A stretch of DNA of 64,000 bases from Brachybacterium sp. YJGR34 (lineage in GTDB: Bacteria > Actinomycetota > Actinomycetes > Actinomycetales > Dermabacteraceae). Location of the stretch: the NCBI RefSeq assembly GCF_003347015.1, contig NZ_PNFB01000005.1, positions 1 through 64,000 on the forward strand, written 5' to 3'. Shown here piece after piece: positions 35,014-44,429 of the stretch; the first letter of the stretch is position 1, and each line of letters starts with the position of its first letter. The translations under genes were made by a program, and so were the position numbers. A model generated the notes under the pieces. The model saw nothing but the letters and a program-made list of their open reading frames with translations. It searched no databases and was not told where the DNA came from.

Positions 35014-36399
35014 ATGCGCAATCGAAGTGGCCTCATCCTGCCGGATTCCCACCGCCACCCGTCCCGTCGGCGGCTGCTCCAGCTGGGCGGAGTCGGTGTC
35101 GGAGCAGGCCTGCTCGCGGCCTGCGGCCCCGCCGTCGGAGGCGGCGACAGCGACAGCAATGCCGACGTGGCAGCCCAGACAGACTGGACCACCGTCGTGC
35201 CCGCCGACTCGATCACCTTCATGTCGCTGCAGGCGGACACCGAGCTCGAGCAGGCACTGGTCGCCGAGTTCACCGCCGACACGGGTATCGCGGTCAACCA
35301 CGTCTCCGGCGGCGGATCCTACGAGGACCTCGCGCAGAACTTCCGGGCATCGGCCGGAACCTCCGAGCAGCCGGACGTCGCGCAGGCCTCAGATGTCTTC
35401 TGGTTCCAATACGTGACGACCGGTCACACCATTCCCGTGGACGGGCTGCTGGAACACCTCGAGGTCGATGTCGCCGACTTCCAGGAGGCGCTCTACGGCG
35501 ACTACGAGTACGAGGGGCAGCACTGGGCGATGCCCTACGGCCGCTCCACGCCGATGTTCTACTACAACAAGGAGGTCTGGGAAGCTGCCGGTCTGCCCGA
35601 CCGCGGCCCCGACACCTGGAGCGAGTTCCTCGAGTGGACCCCGCAGATCCAGTCGGCGCTCCCGGCCGAGGGGGCCGCGATGGGCTGGACCGCACCGTCC
35701 CCCTCCGGCACCGCCTGGTTCGCGCAGAGCATCCTGTGGGCGCACGATGCGGCGTTCTCTCACGAATGGGAGTGGAGCCTCGACACCGAGGAGGCCCTCT
35801 GGGTGGGCAACTTCTACCGCGACGCCTTCCACGGGCCAGATGCCTGGTCCAAGATCGCTGTGGACCAGGCCGCGGAATTCGGGGCCGGCCTCTACGGGTC
35901 CATCATGGGCTCCACCGGCGGCATCGTGACCTACCGCGAGATGCTGCCGTCCCTCGGCGTCGCCTTCATGCCCGGCGGCACCATCCCGGACGACGCTCCC
36001 CGTGTCCCGACCGGCGGCAACGGCCTGGCGATCACCGGACCCACCCCGGAGAAGCAGCTTGCCGGCGGCATGCTCCTCGCACACCTCGCGACGCCGGAGA
36101 ATGCGGCTCGCTGGGCTGTGGACACCGGGTACATGCCGACCCGTAAGGCGTCGATCGAGACCGAGACCATGCAGACTGCGATCGAGGAGGTCCCCGATCG
36201 CCAGATCCCGATCGATCAGCTCGCCATCACCAAGGTCCAGGACTACGCGCGAGCCCTTCTGCCCGGCGGTGACCTGCTGATCACGGAGCACTTCGAGCGG
36301 ATCATCCTCGCCGGGGAGGAGCCCGAGGGCGTCTTCGAGGAGCTCACCGCCGCGTTCCAGCGTGCGCACGAGCAGAACGTCGAGCCCTACGACGTATGA
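35014..36399 (+). CDS. extracellular solute-binding lipoprotein (UgpB-like)
   Basis: 461 aa family 1 binding protein. An Arg-rich N-terminus (RRRLLQLGGVGVGAGLLAAC) is a Tat/Sec lipoprotein signal with the lipobox LLAAC, so it is tethered outside the membrane. The mature part has FYYNKEVWEAAGLPDRGPDT, typical of sugar or glycerol-3-phosphate binding proteins. AGGAG precedes the ATG by about 11 bases. It overlaps the following phosphodiesterase by 4 bp, so the ligand is probably a glycerophosphodiester rather than a plain sugar. Confidence 0.85.
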   Translation: MRNRSGLILPDSHRHPSRRRLLQLGGVGVGAGLLAACGPAVGGGDSDSNADVAAQTDWTTVVPADSITFMSLQADTELEQALVAEFTADTGIAVNHVSGGGSYEDLAQNFRASAGTSEQPDVAQASDVFWFQYVTTGHTIPVDGLLEHLEVDVADFQEALYGDYEYEGQHWAMPYGRSTPMFYYNKEVWEAAGLPDRGPDTWSEFLEWTPQIQSALPAEGAAMGWTAPSPSGTAWFAQSILWAHDAAFSHEWEWSLDTEEALWVGNFYRDAFHGPDAWSKIAVDQAAEFGAGLYGSIMGSTGGIVTYREMLPSLGVAFMPGGTIPDDAPRVPTGGNGLAITGPTPEKQLAGGMLLAHLATPENAARWAVDTGYMPTRKASIETETMQTAIEEVPDRQIPIDQLAITKVQDYARALLPGGDLLITEHFERIILAGEEPEGVFEELTAAFQRAHEQNVEPYDV

Positions 36400-37130
36400 C
36401 GCCGCGCATCGTCGCTCACCGTGGCAACTCGTCGGTCGCTCCGGAGAACACCCTGGCGGCGCTGGTCAGCGCCGCCAGGGCCGACGCCCACATGATCGAG
36501 ATCGACCTGCAGATGACGACGGACGGCGTCGGAGTGGTCTTCCATGACCATCCGCTCGGGCGTACGGCGGCCGGCACCGGACTGCTGCGGGATCTCGACA
36601 GCGCAGCGGTCGCCGGTCTCGACGTGGGTTCCTGGTTCGACCCTGCGTTCGCCGGCACCGCGGTCCCGCTGCTGCCCGAGGTGCTCGAGCTGCTTCGGCG
36701 CTACGAGTCCCTGGGACTGCTGCTCGAGGTGAGCGGGCCGTGGAAGGCGGACGCGCTTGCCCGGGAGCTCGCCACCATCAGCGACGCCGGTCTGGCAGAA
36801 CGGGTGATCGTGCAGAGCTTCGCGCTGGAGTCACTCGAGATCTCTCGGGATGTCGCTCCCTCCCTGCAGCTCGGATACCTGAGTGCGACCTGGGGAGACA
36901 GCGTGATGGAGTCCTGCGCGCAGGTGGATGCGCAGTGGTGCAACGTGAACTGGGACGTCATCGGCGAGAACCCCGATGTGGTCGAGGCGAATCGTGAGCG
37001 GGGGTTGCGGACCATGGCCTGGACGGTGAACGAGCCCGAGAAGTGGGCTGCAGCGATCGATGCCGGCGTCGACGGCATCATCACCGATCGGCCCGACCGG
37101 CTGCGAGGCTGGCTCGCCGCCCGGCGCTGA
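36396..37130 (+). CDS. glycerophosphodiester phosphodiesterase, cytoplasmic
   Basis: 244 aa GDPD TIM barrel without signal peptide. Catalytic residues are present: HRGNSSVAPENT (His, Asn, Glu), MIEIDLQMT (Glu-x-Asp metal site) and VVFHDHPLGR (second His). It cleaves glycerophosphodiesters to glycerol-3-phosphate and an alcohol. Overlap with the binding-protein gene shows uptake and cleavage are encoded together. Confidence 0.9.
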   Translation: MTPRIVAHRGNSSVAPENTLAALVSAARADAHMIEIDLQMTTDGVGVVFHDHPLGRTAAGTGLLRDLDSAAVAGLDVGSWFDPAFAGTAVPLLPEVLELLRRYESLGLLLEVSGPWKADALARELATISDAGLAERVIVQSFALESLEISRDVAPSLQLGYLSATWGDSVMESCAQVDAQWCNVNWDVIGENPDVVEANRERGLRTMAWTVNEPEKWAAAIDAGVDGIITDRPDRLRGWLAARR

Positions 37131-37155
37131 TCCTCTCCGGCTAGCGACCTGAGGA

Positions 37156-37192
37156 TGCATGCCCTGCCCGCGATCTGCGGTCAGGGCGTGCA
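37156..37192. terminator. bidirectional hairpin between convergent GDPD genes
   Basis: 11-bp stem TGCATGCCCTG / CAGGGCGTGCA with one T-G wobble and a 15-base loop, between the stops of two convergent genes. No T-tract. Confidence 0.5.
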
Positions 37193-37212
37193 CAGTCCCC
37201 TGGGGCGGGAGG

Positions 37213-38001
37213 TCAGACGGCCGCTCCGGTCCGAGGGGGTACGGCATCGCGCGCCGCCAGGACCTCGGCCGGTGCGTCCGTGCAGATCGCATCTGCCCCC
37301 ATGGCTGCAATCTCCAGGGCGCGCACGGGATCGTTGATGGTCCAGACCCAGGCCTCCATCCCTGCCGTGTGGATGCTCGAGATGATCTCAGGAGTGAGGT
37401 TCTGCTCGTAGATCGAGAGCCCGGGTGCGTTCAGTCGTCGCGCGAACTCGAGGGCATCCGTCCAGTCGAGCGCCAGGCGATGCAGTTTCTCGGCCTGCTC
37501 CGGCGTCATCTGCTCGGCGTACCTCCGGGCCAGCGCCTCGGCGTTTCGCCGGTCACCCAGGGTCAACGGGTACACCGGCGCCTTCGCGCGCCGGTGGAGA
37601 TCCTCCAGCGTTGCCCAGTGCCCGGAGGAGATGAACCAGTCGAGATCGTCCACGCCGGAGACGGCCTCGAGCACGCCGTCGGCGGCGTCGGGATCCTTGA
37701 TCTCGATGTTCACGCGGAGCTTCCCGGCCGCGAGCTCCAGAACCTCATTGAGCGTCGGCACATGCTCTCCGTTGCCCGCGTTCACGCCACGCAGCTCCAC
37801 GGACGTCCACTCCTTCACCGGGCCCCTCGCCTCCGTGGTGCGGTCCAGCGTGTCGTCGTGGATCACGACGATGCGGCCGTCCTTGGCCCGGTAGCAGTCG
37901 AGTTCTATGCCGTCAGCGCCGCACTCCAGTGCTGCCGAGAAAGCTGCGAGCGTGTTCTCCGGTGCGTCGATCGATGCACCGCGGTGGGCGTAAACCTTCA
38001 T
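37213..38001 (-). CDS. glycerophosphodiester phosphodiesterase, second copy
   Basis: 262 aa, also without a signal peptide. Motifs: VYAHRGASIDAPENT, GIELDCYRAKDG and IVVIHDDTLDRTTE, and IEIKDP, all active-site complete. It differs much from the convergent GDPD at 36396, so it is not a recent duplicate. Start at 38001 because GAGGA lies 6 bases upstream; an earlier GTG at 38013 is possible. It lies 110 bp downstream of the 5'-nucleotidase-like gene on the same strand. Confidence 0.9.
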   Translation of the reverse strand: MKVYAHRGASIDAPENTLAAFSAALECGADGIELDCYRAKDGRIVVIHDDTLDRTTEARGPVKEWTSVELRGVNAGNGEHVPTLNEVLELAAGKLRVNIEIKDPDAADGVLEAVSGVDDLDWFISSGHWATLEDLHRRAKAPVYPLTLGDRRNAEALARRYAEQMTPEQAEKLHRLALDWTDALEFARRLNAPGLSIYEQNLTPEIISSIHTAGMEAWVWTINDPVRALEIAAMGADAICTDAPAEVLAARDAVPPRTGAAV

Positions 38002-38111
38002 GGAAGTCCTCACGGTGGGAGATGCTCTGCGGGAACGCTACGGGACCCATACGAACAGTCGGTGCTGGTGGAATGAACGTTCTCCTCAGTGGCCCTTGCT
38101 GCCACCCGGGC

Positions 38112-39143
38112 TCACGGCGCCGAGAGCTCCTCCCGATACTCCTCGATGAGCGCGACGATCGCCGGATCCTCCTCGACTGCAGAGAGATCCTCGTAGAGGA
38201 AGCCCGAGTGGTCGATCAGCACGTAGCTCCCGCCCTGCACCTCGAACGTCAGGTCGAGGCGACCCAGGTAGTGCTCCTGCTCGCCGCCTCCGGCCGTGAT
38301 CGGGACGGTGTGTCCCTCGGGATTCAGCTCGGTCTCCGGGGTGCGGAGCACGATGTGGCTGTCCCCACCGATCACGGCGTCCACGCCCGCGACCTGCGCG
38401 ATCCGGTGGTCGTCGGGGTTGCCGGCGTGGCTGAGCGCCACGGTGACATCGGCCTTCGCGCCGACCTCCTCGATCAGGCCGCCCTCGAGCGCGTCGACGG
38501 GATCGATGAAGTCGAGCGTCTCGACGTCCTCCCACTCGCGCTGCTCCGGCTTCATGGAGGTCAGGCCGATGATCCCCACCTTCACGCCTCCCAAGTTCTG
38601 CGTGACGTGGGGCTTCGTGAACGAGAGGTGCTTGCCAGTCTCCGCGACCACCACGTTGCCCAGCAGGATCGGGAAGTTCAGCGTGCGCTGGTAGTCCTTC
38701 ATCTGCTCGTACGAGTCCTCAGCGGTGCCGGAGCCGGCCGGGAACACCCGGAAGTCGTTGTTGCCGATGACGGTCGCGTCGAAGCCGATCTCCTTGAGGA
38801 TCTCGGTCTCCAGCGCCCCCTGGAACGTCTCGAACTCGCCGCGCAGGAACAGATCGCCGGCATCGAGCACGAGGACGTTCTCCTCCTCGTCACGCACCTG
38901 GTCGATCAGCGTCGCGTACTTCGCCACGTTGTTCTCGTGGGGCTGGCCGTCCTTGCCGGTGACGGTCTCCCGCAGGTGTCCGTGGAGATCGTTGGTGTGC
39001 ATGATCGTCAGCGCGAAGCGCCTGCCCTCCGTGAGCTTCGCGCCCTGCGCGCCCGAGGGCGCCGCGACCGCGGACGCCGCGGGCGCGAGCAGGCCGACGG
39101 TGAGCGCGGCGGTGACGAGGCGGCGGCGGGACAGGGCGGTCAT
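38112..39143 (-). CDS. Tat-exported 5'-nucleotidase-like metallophosphatase with altered metal residues
   Basis: 343 aa. N-terminal ALSRRRLVTAALTVGLLAP is a Tat-type signal ending near AVAAP. The metallophosphatase domain has TIMHTNDLHGHL, VLDAGDLFLRG and ALSHAGNPDD. However, the usual GNHE is GNNDFR (His to Asn) and the usual GGHSH is GGDSHIVL (His to Asp). The C-terminal nucleotide-binding domain of UshA-type enzymes is absent. It may have weak, changed or no hydrolase activity. It probably belongs with the nearby phosphodiester genes. Confidence 0.8.
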   Translation of the reverse strand: MTALSRRRLVTAALTVGLLAPAASAVAAPSGAQGAKLTEGRRFALTIMHTNDLHGHLRETVTGKDGQPHENNVAKYATLIDQVRDEEENVLVLDAGDLFLRGEFETFQGALETEILKEIGFDATVIGNNDFRVFPAGSGTAEDSYEQMKDYQRTLNFPILLGNVVVAETGKHLSFTKPHVTQNLGGVKVGIIGLTSMKPEQREWEDVETLDFIDPVDALEGGLIEEVGAKADVTVALSHAGNPDDHRIAQVAGVDAVIGGDSHIVLRTPETELNPEGHTVPITAGGGEQEHYLGRLDLTFEVQGGSYVLIDHSGFLYEDLSAVEEDPAIVALIEEYREELSAP

Positions 39144-39325
39144 GGTGGGCTCCGTTCGGATGGGGGCACGTGCTGCTCGAGCCGAGTGCCCCCATCCCAG
39201 CGGATCCGCATGACACGGAGACGACGGGGACGAGCGGTGCGGTGACGACGAGATGAACGGGGAGTGCCGAGGTCCCGGAGCCCGCGATTCAGCGCACGGG
39301 TCATCGTCGATCGCAGCGGAACGCA

Positions 39326-39359
39326 CCGGCCCCGCCACCCGAGTGGGCGGCGGGGCCGG
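39326..39359 (-). terminator. terminator of the MFS gene
   Basis: Perfect 11-bp stem CCGGCCCCGCC / GGCGGGGCCGG with a 12-base loop, 20 bases after the MFS stop. No T-tract, but a very stable hairpin. Confidence 0.6.
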
Positions 39360-39378
39360 TCGGGCGCTGGCTCCGGCC

Positions 39379-40638
39379 TCAGCAGGGAACGGCGACCTCG
39401 TCGGTCTCCTCGGCCTCCGGCGCGGCCGCCACGGCGCGCGCCTGCTGGCGCCGGTGCACCGCGTACGACCAGCCCGCGATCCCCAGGCCGAGGATCGCGA
39501 GCACCACGCCGGTCCAGGCCGGGGCCAGCAGGCCCCAGCCCGCGGCGAGCACGGCCGCGCCCAGCGCCGCGCCCAGGGAGTTGCCGATGTTCAGCGCCGA
39601 ATGGTGCAGCGCGGCGGCGAGGGAGGGGGCGTCGGGGGAGGCGTCCAGCAGGAACAGCTGCAGCGAGGGGCCCATGAGCTGGGAGGTCACGGCGATCGCC
39701 AGCAGCAGGATCATCCCGGCCACCGCATTCTCGGCGACCAGCGCGAACACGGCCAGGCTGAGCGCCATGCCGATCAGGCCCAGGAAGATCGTGCCGTAGA
39801 CGCTGCGATCGGCGAGGCGCCCGGCGAGGATGTTCCCCGCCGTCATGCCGAATCCGAACACCAGCAGCGCGAGCGGCACGGCCCTCTCACCGAGGCCCAT
39901 CACCCCCGGCACGATCTCGCCGATGTAGCTGTAGACCGCGAACATGCCGCCGAAGCCGATGGCGCCGATGCCGAGGGCGAACCACACCTGCACCCGCCGC
40001 AGCGCCCGCAGCTCGCCGCGGATCGAACCGGTCGCGCCCGTCCCCTCCGGCTCCGGCACCAGGCGCCAGATCGCGACGGTGCTGGCGGCGGCGACCAGCA
40101 CCACGATCACGTAGGCGGAGCGCCATCCGATGGACTGGCCCAGCGCCGTCGAGGCCGGGACCCCGAGCATCGTGGCGATCGTCAGGCCCAGCATCACCAG
40201 GGACACGGAGCGGGCGCGCCGTCCCGGCGGGGACAGGCGCGCGGCGACCAGCGAGGCGACGCCGAAGTAGGCGCCGTGGGGGAGGCCGGCGAGGAAGCGT
40301 GCGATCGCGAGCACGGTGAAGTCCGGGGCCAGGGCGGACAGGAGGTTCCCCACGCCGATCAGGGCGATCAGCAGCACCAGCAGCCGGGCTCGGGGGACCC
40401 GCACGGCCGCGATGGTCACCAGCGGCGCGCCGATCACCACGCCGAGCGCGTAGAGGGTGATGAGCATCCCGGCCTGCGGGATGCTCACCGCGAGGTCGTC
40501 GGCGATCTGCGGGAGCAGGCCCATGGTCGCGAACTCGGTGGTGCCGATCGCGAAGGCGCCCAGCGACATGGCCAGGATCACCAGCCGCAGACGGCCGGGG
40601 GGCAGCGGGGCGGGCGGGGCAGCGGCAGGCGTGGTCAC
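39379..40638 (-). CDS. MFS transporter, DHA1 (AraJ/NepI-like) family
   Basis: 419 aa with 12 predicted helices. The first helix ends in FAIGTTEFATMGLLPQIADDL, the hallmark of the purine-nucleoside/sugar/chloramphenicol efflux group of DHA1 carriers. The motif A loop is GRLADRSVYGT. It is a drug- or metabolite-proton antiporter; the substrate is unknown. GTG start with GGAGA 4 bases upstream. It is divergent from the carnitine operon. Confidence 0.85.
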   Translation of the reverse strand: MTTPAAAPPAPLPPGRLRLVILAMSLGAFAIGTTEFATMGLLPQIADDLAVSIPQAGMLITLYALGVVIGAPLVTIAAVRVPRARLLVLLIALIGVGNLLSALAPDFTVLAIARFLAGLPHGAYFGVASLVAARLSPPGRRARSVSLVMLGLTIATMLGVPASTALGQSIGWRSAYVIVVLVAAASTVAIWRLVPEPEGTGATGSIRGELRALRRVQVWFALGIGAIGFGGMFAVYSYIGEIVPGVMGLGERAVPLALLVFGFGMTAGNILAGRLADRSVYGTIFLGLIGMALSLAVFALVAENAVAGMILLLAIAVTSQLMGPSLQLFLLDASPDAPSLAAALHHSALNIGNSLGAALGAAVLAAGWGLLAPAWTGVVLAILGLGIAGWSYAVHRRQQARAVAAAPEAEETDEVAVPC

Positions 40639-40782
40639 GGGTCTCCAGCGCAGAAAGGGGGCGGGGCATCGCTGCCGACGCTGGAAGCGGTGAGTACCCC
40701 TCGATCGTAGAGGGGGCGGGGTCGGTGGTGCCAGCGAGCGTGGCGAACCTCGGCGATGTCACCACCGGGGCACCCGCGGCGA

Positions 40783-40798
40783 CTTGCGATATTACAAG
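40783..40798. promoter_or_regulatory. upstream half-conserved operator copy
   Basis: CTTGCGATATTACAAG is an imperfect palindrome that shares CTTGCGAT with the site 34 bp downstream; it is a likely second, weaker site for the same regulator. Confidence 0.45.
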
Positions 40799-40816
40799 GA
40801 TCACGTTCAAGCGAGT

Positions 40817-40845
40817 TTGCGATGATCGCAAGGTGTCCGTATGGT
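40817..40845 (+). promoter_or_regulatory. promoter and operator of the carnitine operon
   Basis: TTGCGA (40817-40822), a 17-base spacer, then TATGGT (40840-40845) form a sigma70-type promoter. A perfect 15-bp palindrome, TTGCGAT-G-ATCGCAA (40817-40831), covers the -35 box. The XRE-TetR protein encoded inside the operon is the obvious candidate to bind here. Confidence 0.65.
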
Positions 40846-40897
40846 CGATTGTCGGACAGACATGAGGACGACACGGATGAAAGGGAGCTCGACGTAC

Positions 40898-42538
40898 ATG
40901 AGACCACCGACTCACCCAGGTGTAACGGCTGATCACGAGCCCGTACCGGATGCTGGACGTGATGCCGTGAGCTCCCCGGCGGTGCGGGCCACCCGCCGTG
41001 GCGTCCTCGGTGGTGGCGTGGGGCTCGGGCTGAGCGCCATTCTGGCTGCTTGCGGCAGCACGGCGGCGCCCGCGGAGCAGTTCGATCTCGAGGGGCCCCC
41101 GACCACGGGCGGAACGGTCCGCGTGGGCTTCGTCGGCGGCGGCGCCTCGGACACCCTCGACGGCGCGAACGCCACCAACCTCGGCGACATCGCCCGCGCC
41201 GTGAACGTCTACAGCACGCTGCTCTCCTTCGACGACGACTACGTGCTGCAGCCCATGCTCGCCACCTCGGTCACCCCCAACGAGGACGCCACCGTGTGGA
41301 CCGTCGTGTTGCGGGACGGCGTGAGCTTCAGCGACGGACGGCCGCTGCGGCCCGAGGACGTCGTGGCGAGCTTCGAGAGGATCGTCGACCCCGAGGACCC
41401 CAAGTCCGGCGCCGCCTCCCTCGCCCACCTGCAGGAGATCGTCCCCGTCGACGGGCGCACCATCGAGTTCCGCCTCGCGACCTCGGACACCGCCCTGGAC
41501 GAGTCGCTCGGCCAGTACACCTCGATCATCGTCCCGGAGGACTTCGACGCCGCCCACCCGGTGGGCACCGGCCCGTTCACCGTGGAGAGCTTCACCCCCG
41601 GGCAGTCCACCGAGCTGCGGCGCAATCCGCACTACTGGGGCGAGGACGGCCCCTACCTGGACACGGTCAGCCTGCTGAACTTCAACGACACCGATGCGCT
41701 GATCAACGCGCTGCTGTCGAACCAGGTCGACGCCGTCGCCCAGATCCCCTCGGCGCTGACCGAGGTGATCGGTGCGGACGAGCGGATCAGGATCCTCGAC
41801 TCCGAGACCGGCATGTACCTGCCCTTCACGATGCGCGTGGATCGGGCCCCCTTCGACGACGAGCGGGTCCGCCAGGCCTTCCGCCTGGCCGTGGACCGCG
41901 AGGGGATGATCGAGCAGGTCCTCTCCGGCAAGGGCACCCTCGGCAACGACATGTACGCCGTCTTCGATCCCTCCTACCCGGACGAGCTGCCGCAGCGCGC
42001 CCAGGACATCGCCGAGGCGAAGCGACTGCTGGCCGAGGCCGGTCATCCCGACGGCCTCGAGGTCGAGCTGGTCACCGCCCCGATCCAGTCCGGCGTGGTC
42101 GAGGCGGCGCAGGTCTTCGCCGAGCAGGCCGCCGAGGCGGGCATCACGGTGTCGATCAACCGCATGGACCTCACGGCGTACTGGACCGACTACCTCGAGT
42201 ACGACTTCTCCCAGACGTTCTGGTACACCCGCAACTTCCTGGCCCAGTCCAACGCCGCGGTGATGCCCGGCGCCCCGTTCAACGAGACGCACTGGGAGGA
42301 CGAGGAGTTCACCGCGCTGGTGGAGGAGGCCCGCACGGTGGTCGACGACGCGGCGCGCGGCGAGCTCATCGCCCGTGCCCAGGAGATCCTGTACGACCGC
42401 GGCGGCTACCTCCTCTGGGGCTTCGCCAACCAGGTCGACGCCTATCAGGGGTACCTCGGCGGCTTCGTCGAGAACCGCACGGGAATACCGCTGTCCGGCT
42501 TCCGCCTGGACCGCGTGTGGATCGGAGAGGCCGCATGA
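40898..42538 (+). CDS. peptide/nickel-type ABC solute-binding lipoprotein
   Basis: 546 aa family 5 binding protein. The signal peptide ATRRGVLGGGVGLGLSAI ends in the lipobox LAAC, so it is lipid-anchored. The core has FSDGRPLRPEDVVASFERI and the GTGPFTVESFTPG segment of DppA/OppA proteins. Upstream in-frame ATGs exist at 40841, 40862 and 40877; 40898 is chosen because it has GGGAG 10 bases upstream. First gene of the carnitine operon, so carnitine or an acyl/peptidyl precursor is the likely ligand. Confidence 0.85.
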   Translation: MRPPTHPGVTADHEPVPDAGRDAVSSPAVRATRRGVLGGGVGLGLSAILAACGSTAAPAEQFDLEGPPTTGGTVRVGFVGGGASDTLDGANATNLGDIARAVNVYSTLLSFDDDYVLQPMLATSVTPNEDATVWTVVLRDGVSFSDGRPLRPEDVVASFERIVDPEDPKSGAASLAHLQEIVPVDGRTIEFRLATSDTALDESLGQYTSIIVPEDFDAAHPVGTGPFTVESFTPGQSTELRRNPHYWGEDGPYLDTVSLLNFNDTDALINALLSNQVDAVAQIPSALTEVIGADERIRILDSETGMYLPFTMRVDRAPFDDERVRQAFRLAVDREGMIEQVLSGKGTLGNDMYAVFDPSYPDELPQRAQDIAEAKRLLAEAGHPDGLEVELVTAPIQSGVVEAAQVFAEQAAEAGITVSINRMDLTAYWTDYLEYDFSQTFWYTRNFLAQSNAAVMPGAPFNETHWEDEEFTALVEEARTVVDDAARGELIARAQEILYDRGGYLLWGFANQVDAYQGYLGGFVENRTGIPLSGFRLDRVWIGEAA

Positions 42539-43494
42539 TCGTCCAGCTCATCATCCGACGCCTGGCGATCAGCCTGGTCATCCTCCTGGCCATCTCCGTG
42601 CTCGTCTTCGGCGCCACGCTGCTGCTCCCGGGCGACCCGGCCCTGGCCATCCTCGGCCAGCAGGCCACCCCGGAGCGCATCCAGGCGCTGCACGAGCAGA
42701 TGCACCTCGACGATCCCGCCTGGAGTCGCTATCTCTCCTGGCTCGGCGGGCTGTTCACGGGCGACCTGGGCACCTCGGTGGCCTCCGGCCAGCCGGTCGC
42801 GGAGCTGGTGGGCGAGCGCGCCCGCGCCTCCGTGGTGCTCATGATCGCCGCGGCGCTGATCAGCGTCCCGGCGGGCATCGCCCTGGGCATCTGGTCCGCT
42901 CTGCGCCGCGGTCGCACCGTCGACAGCGCGATCACGGGCATCTCCCTGGTGCTCGCGGCCCTGCCCGAGTTCGTCATCGGCATCGCGCTGGTGGCCCTGT
43001 TCGCCACCACGGTGTTCAGCATCCTGCCCGCGGTCACGATGGCTCCCCCGGGGACCCAGCCCTGGGACTTCCCCGCGCAGCTGATCCTGCCCATCGCGGT
43101 GCTGGTCCTGGTGGTCACCCCGTACATCGCCCGGATGATGCGGGCGACGATGCTCGAGGTGCTCGACTCCGGATATGTGGAGATGGCCCGCCTCAAGGGC
43201 GTTCCCGAGCGCCGCGTGATCCTGCGCCACGCCCTGCCCCATGCCATCGGCCCCGTGGCCCAGGTGGTCGCGATCCAGCTGGCCTGGATGGCCGGCGGCG
43301 TGGTGGTCGTCGAGTACCTGTTCCGCTATCCCGGACTGGGACAGGCCCTGATCGACGCGGTCAACTACCGCGACGTGCAGGTGGTGCAGGCGGTGACCAT
43401 GATCGTCGCGGTCATCTACATCGTCGTGAACCTGCTGGCGGACATCGTCGGCATCCTCGCCAACCCGAAGCTTCGCACCGGAGGTGACAGGTGA
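42535..43494 (+). CDS. peptide-type ABC transporter permease 1 (DppB-like)
   Basis: 319 aa, six helices. ISVLVFGATLLLPGDPALAI at the N-terminus and the EAA loop (GYVEMARLKGVPERRVILRH) are typical of DppB/OppB. ATGA overlap with the binding-protein gene. Confidence 0.88.
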   Translation: MIVQLIIRRLAISLVILLAISVLVFGATLLLPGDPALAILGQQATPERIQALHEQMHLDDPAWSRYLSWLGGLFTGDLGTSVASGQPVAELVGERARASVVLMIAAALISVPAGIALGIWSALRRGRTVDSAITGISLVLAALPEFVIGIALVALFATTVFSILPAVTMAPPGTQPWDFPAQLILPIAVLVLVVTPYIARMMRATMLEVLDSGYVEMARLKGVPERRVILRHALPHAIGPVAQVVAIQLAWMAGGVVVVEYLFRYPGLGQALIDAVNYRDVQVVQAVTMIVAVIYIVVNLLADIVGILANPKLRTGGDR

Positions 43495-44429
43495 TGACGC
43501 ACGCCACGACTCCAGACTCCGCCGTCGATCCCACGACCGTCGACCCGTCGGGCGCCGGTCCCGCGCGCTCCGCCCCGGACCGTCCCGCACGGCGCAGCAC
43601 CCTCGTCACCCGGACCTGGGCGCAGCGCCAAGCGAAGGTCGGCGTGGTGCTGACGGCCCTGATCGTCCTCATCGCCGTCATCGGGCCGCTGCTGCTGCCC
43701 TGGGCCACCGGCTACACCGCGACCGGATTCGCCGATCGCCCCTTCCAGGACACCGGCCTGTTCGGCACCGACAACCTGGGCCGGGACGTGCTCAGCCGCT
43801 TCCTCGCCGGAGGCACCTCCCTGCTGCTCTACTCGGTGCTCGCCACCGCGCTGGGCCTGTTCCTGGGCATGCTGTTCGGGATGGTCGCCGCCTACATCGG
43901 CGGCTGGCTGGACGCGCTGATCATGCGCTCGAACGACGTGCTGCTGGCGATCCCGCAGCTGGTGTTCGCGCTGCTGGCCATCACCGTGCTGGGTCCGCAG
44001 CCCTGGGTGCTGGTGGCCGTCATCGCCATCACCCACGCCCCCCGCATCGCCCGCGTGACGCGGGCGGCGACCCTCGACGTCATCGGCGAGGACTACATCC
44101 GCGCCGCGGAGATGTACGCGGTGCCGCGCCGACGGATCCTGTTCCGCGAGGTGCTGCCCAACATCACCGGCCCGCTGGCGGTCGAGGCCGGTCTGCGCCT
44201 GACCTACTCCATCGGCGCGATCGCCTCGCTGTCCTTCCTGGGCCTGGGCATGCAGCCGCCGGCCGCGGACTGGGGCCTGATGATCAACGAGAACCGCATC
44301 GCCCTGTCCCTGCAGCCCTGGGGCGTCATGCTCCCGGTGCTCGCCATCGCCGTCCTGACCATCGGAACCAACCTCATCGCGGACTCGATCGCACGGGCCT
44401 CCGCGAGCGCGAACGTAGGGGAGAAGTGA
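43494..44429 (+). CDS. peptide-type ABC transporter permease 2 (DppC-like)
   Basis: 311 aa. After a 45-residue polar tail come six helices, [17 protein letters not shown] and [19 protein letters not shown], the DppC signatures. GGAGG lies 9 bases before the ATG; a GTG one codon earlier (43491) overlaps the upstream stop and is equally possible. Confidence 0.88.
   Translation: MTHATTPDSAVDPTTVDPSGAGPARSAPDRPARRSTLVTRTWAQRQAKVGVVLTALIVLIAVIGPLLLPWATGYTATGFADRPFQDTGLFGTDNLGRDVLSRFLAGGTSLLLYSVLATALGLFLGMLFGMVAAYIGGWLDALIMRSNDVLLAIPQLVFALLAITVLGPQPWVLVAVIAITHAPRIARVTRAATLDVIGEDYIRAAEMYAVPRRRILFREVLPNITGPLAVEAGLRLTYSIGAIASLSFLGLGMQPPAADWGLMINENRIALSLQPWGVMLPVLAIAVLTIGTNLIADSIARASASANVGEK

Noticed and set aside
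33062-37130. Horizontal transfer of the Ugp-like operon based on more A/T-ended codons
   Set aside because: The shift is modest and also seen in other transporter operons (53299-57529); without computed codon statistics it does not support a claim.
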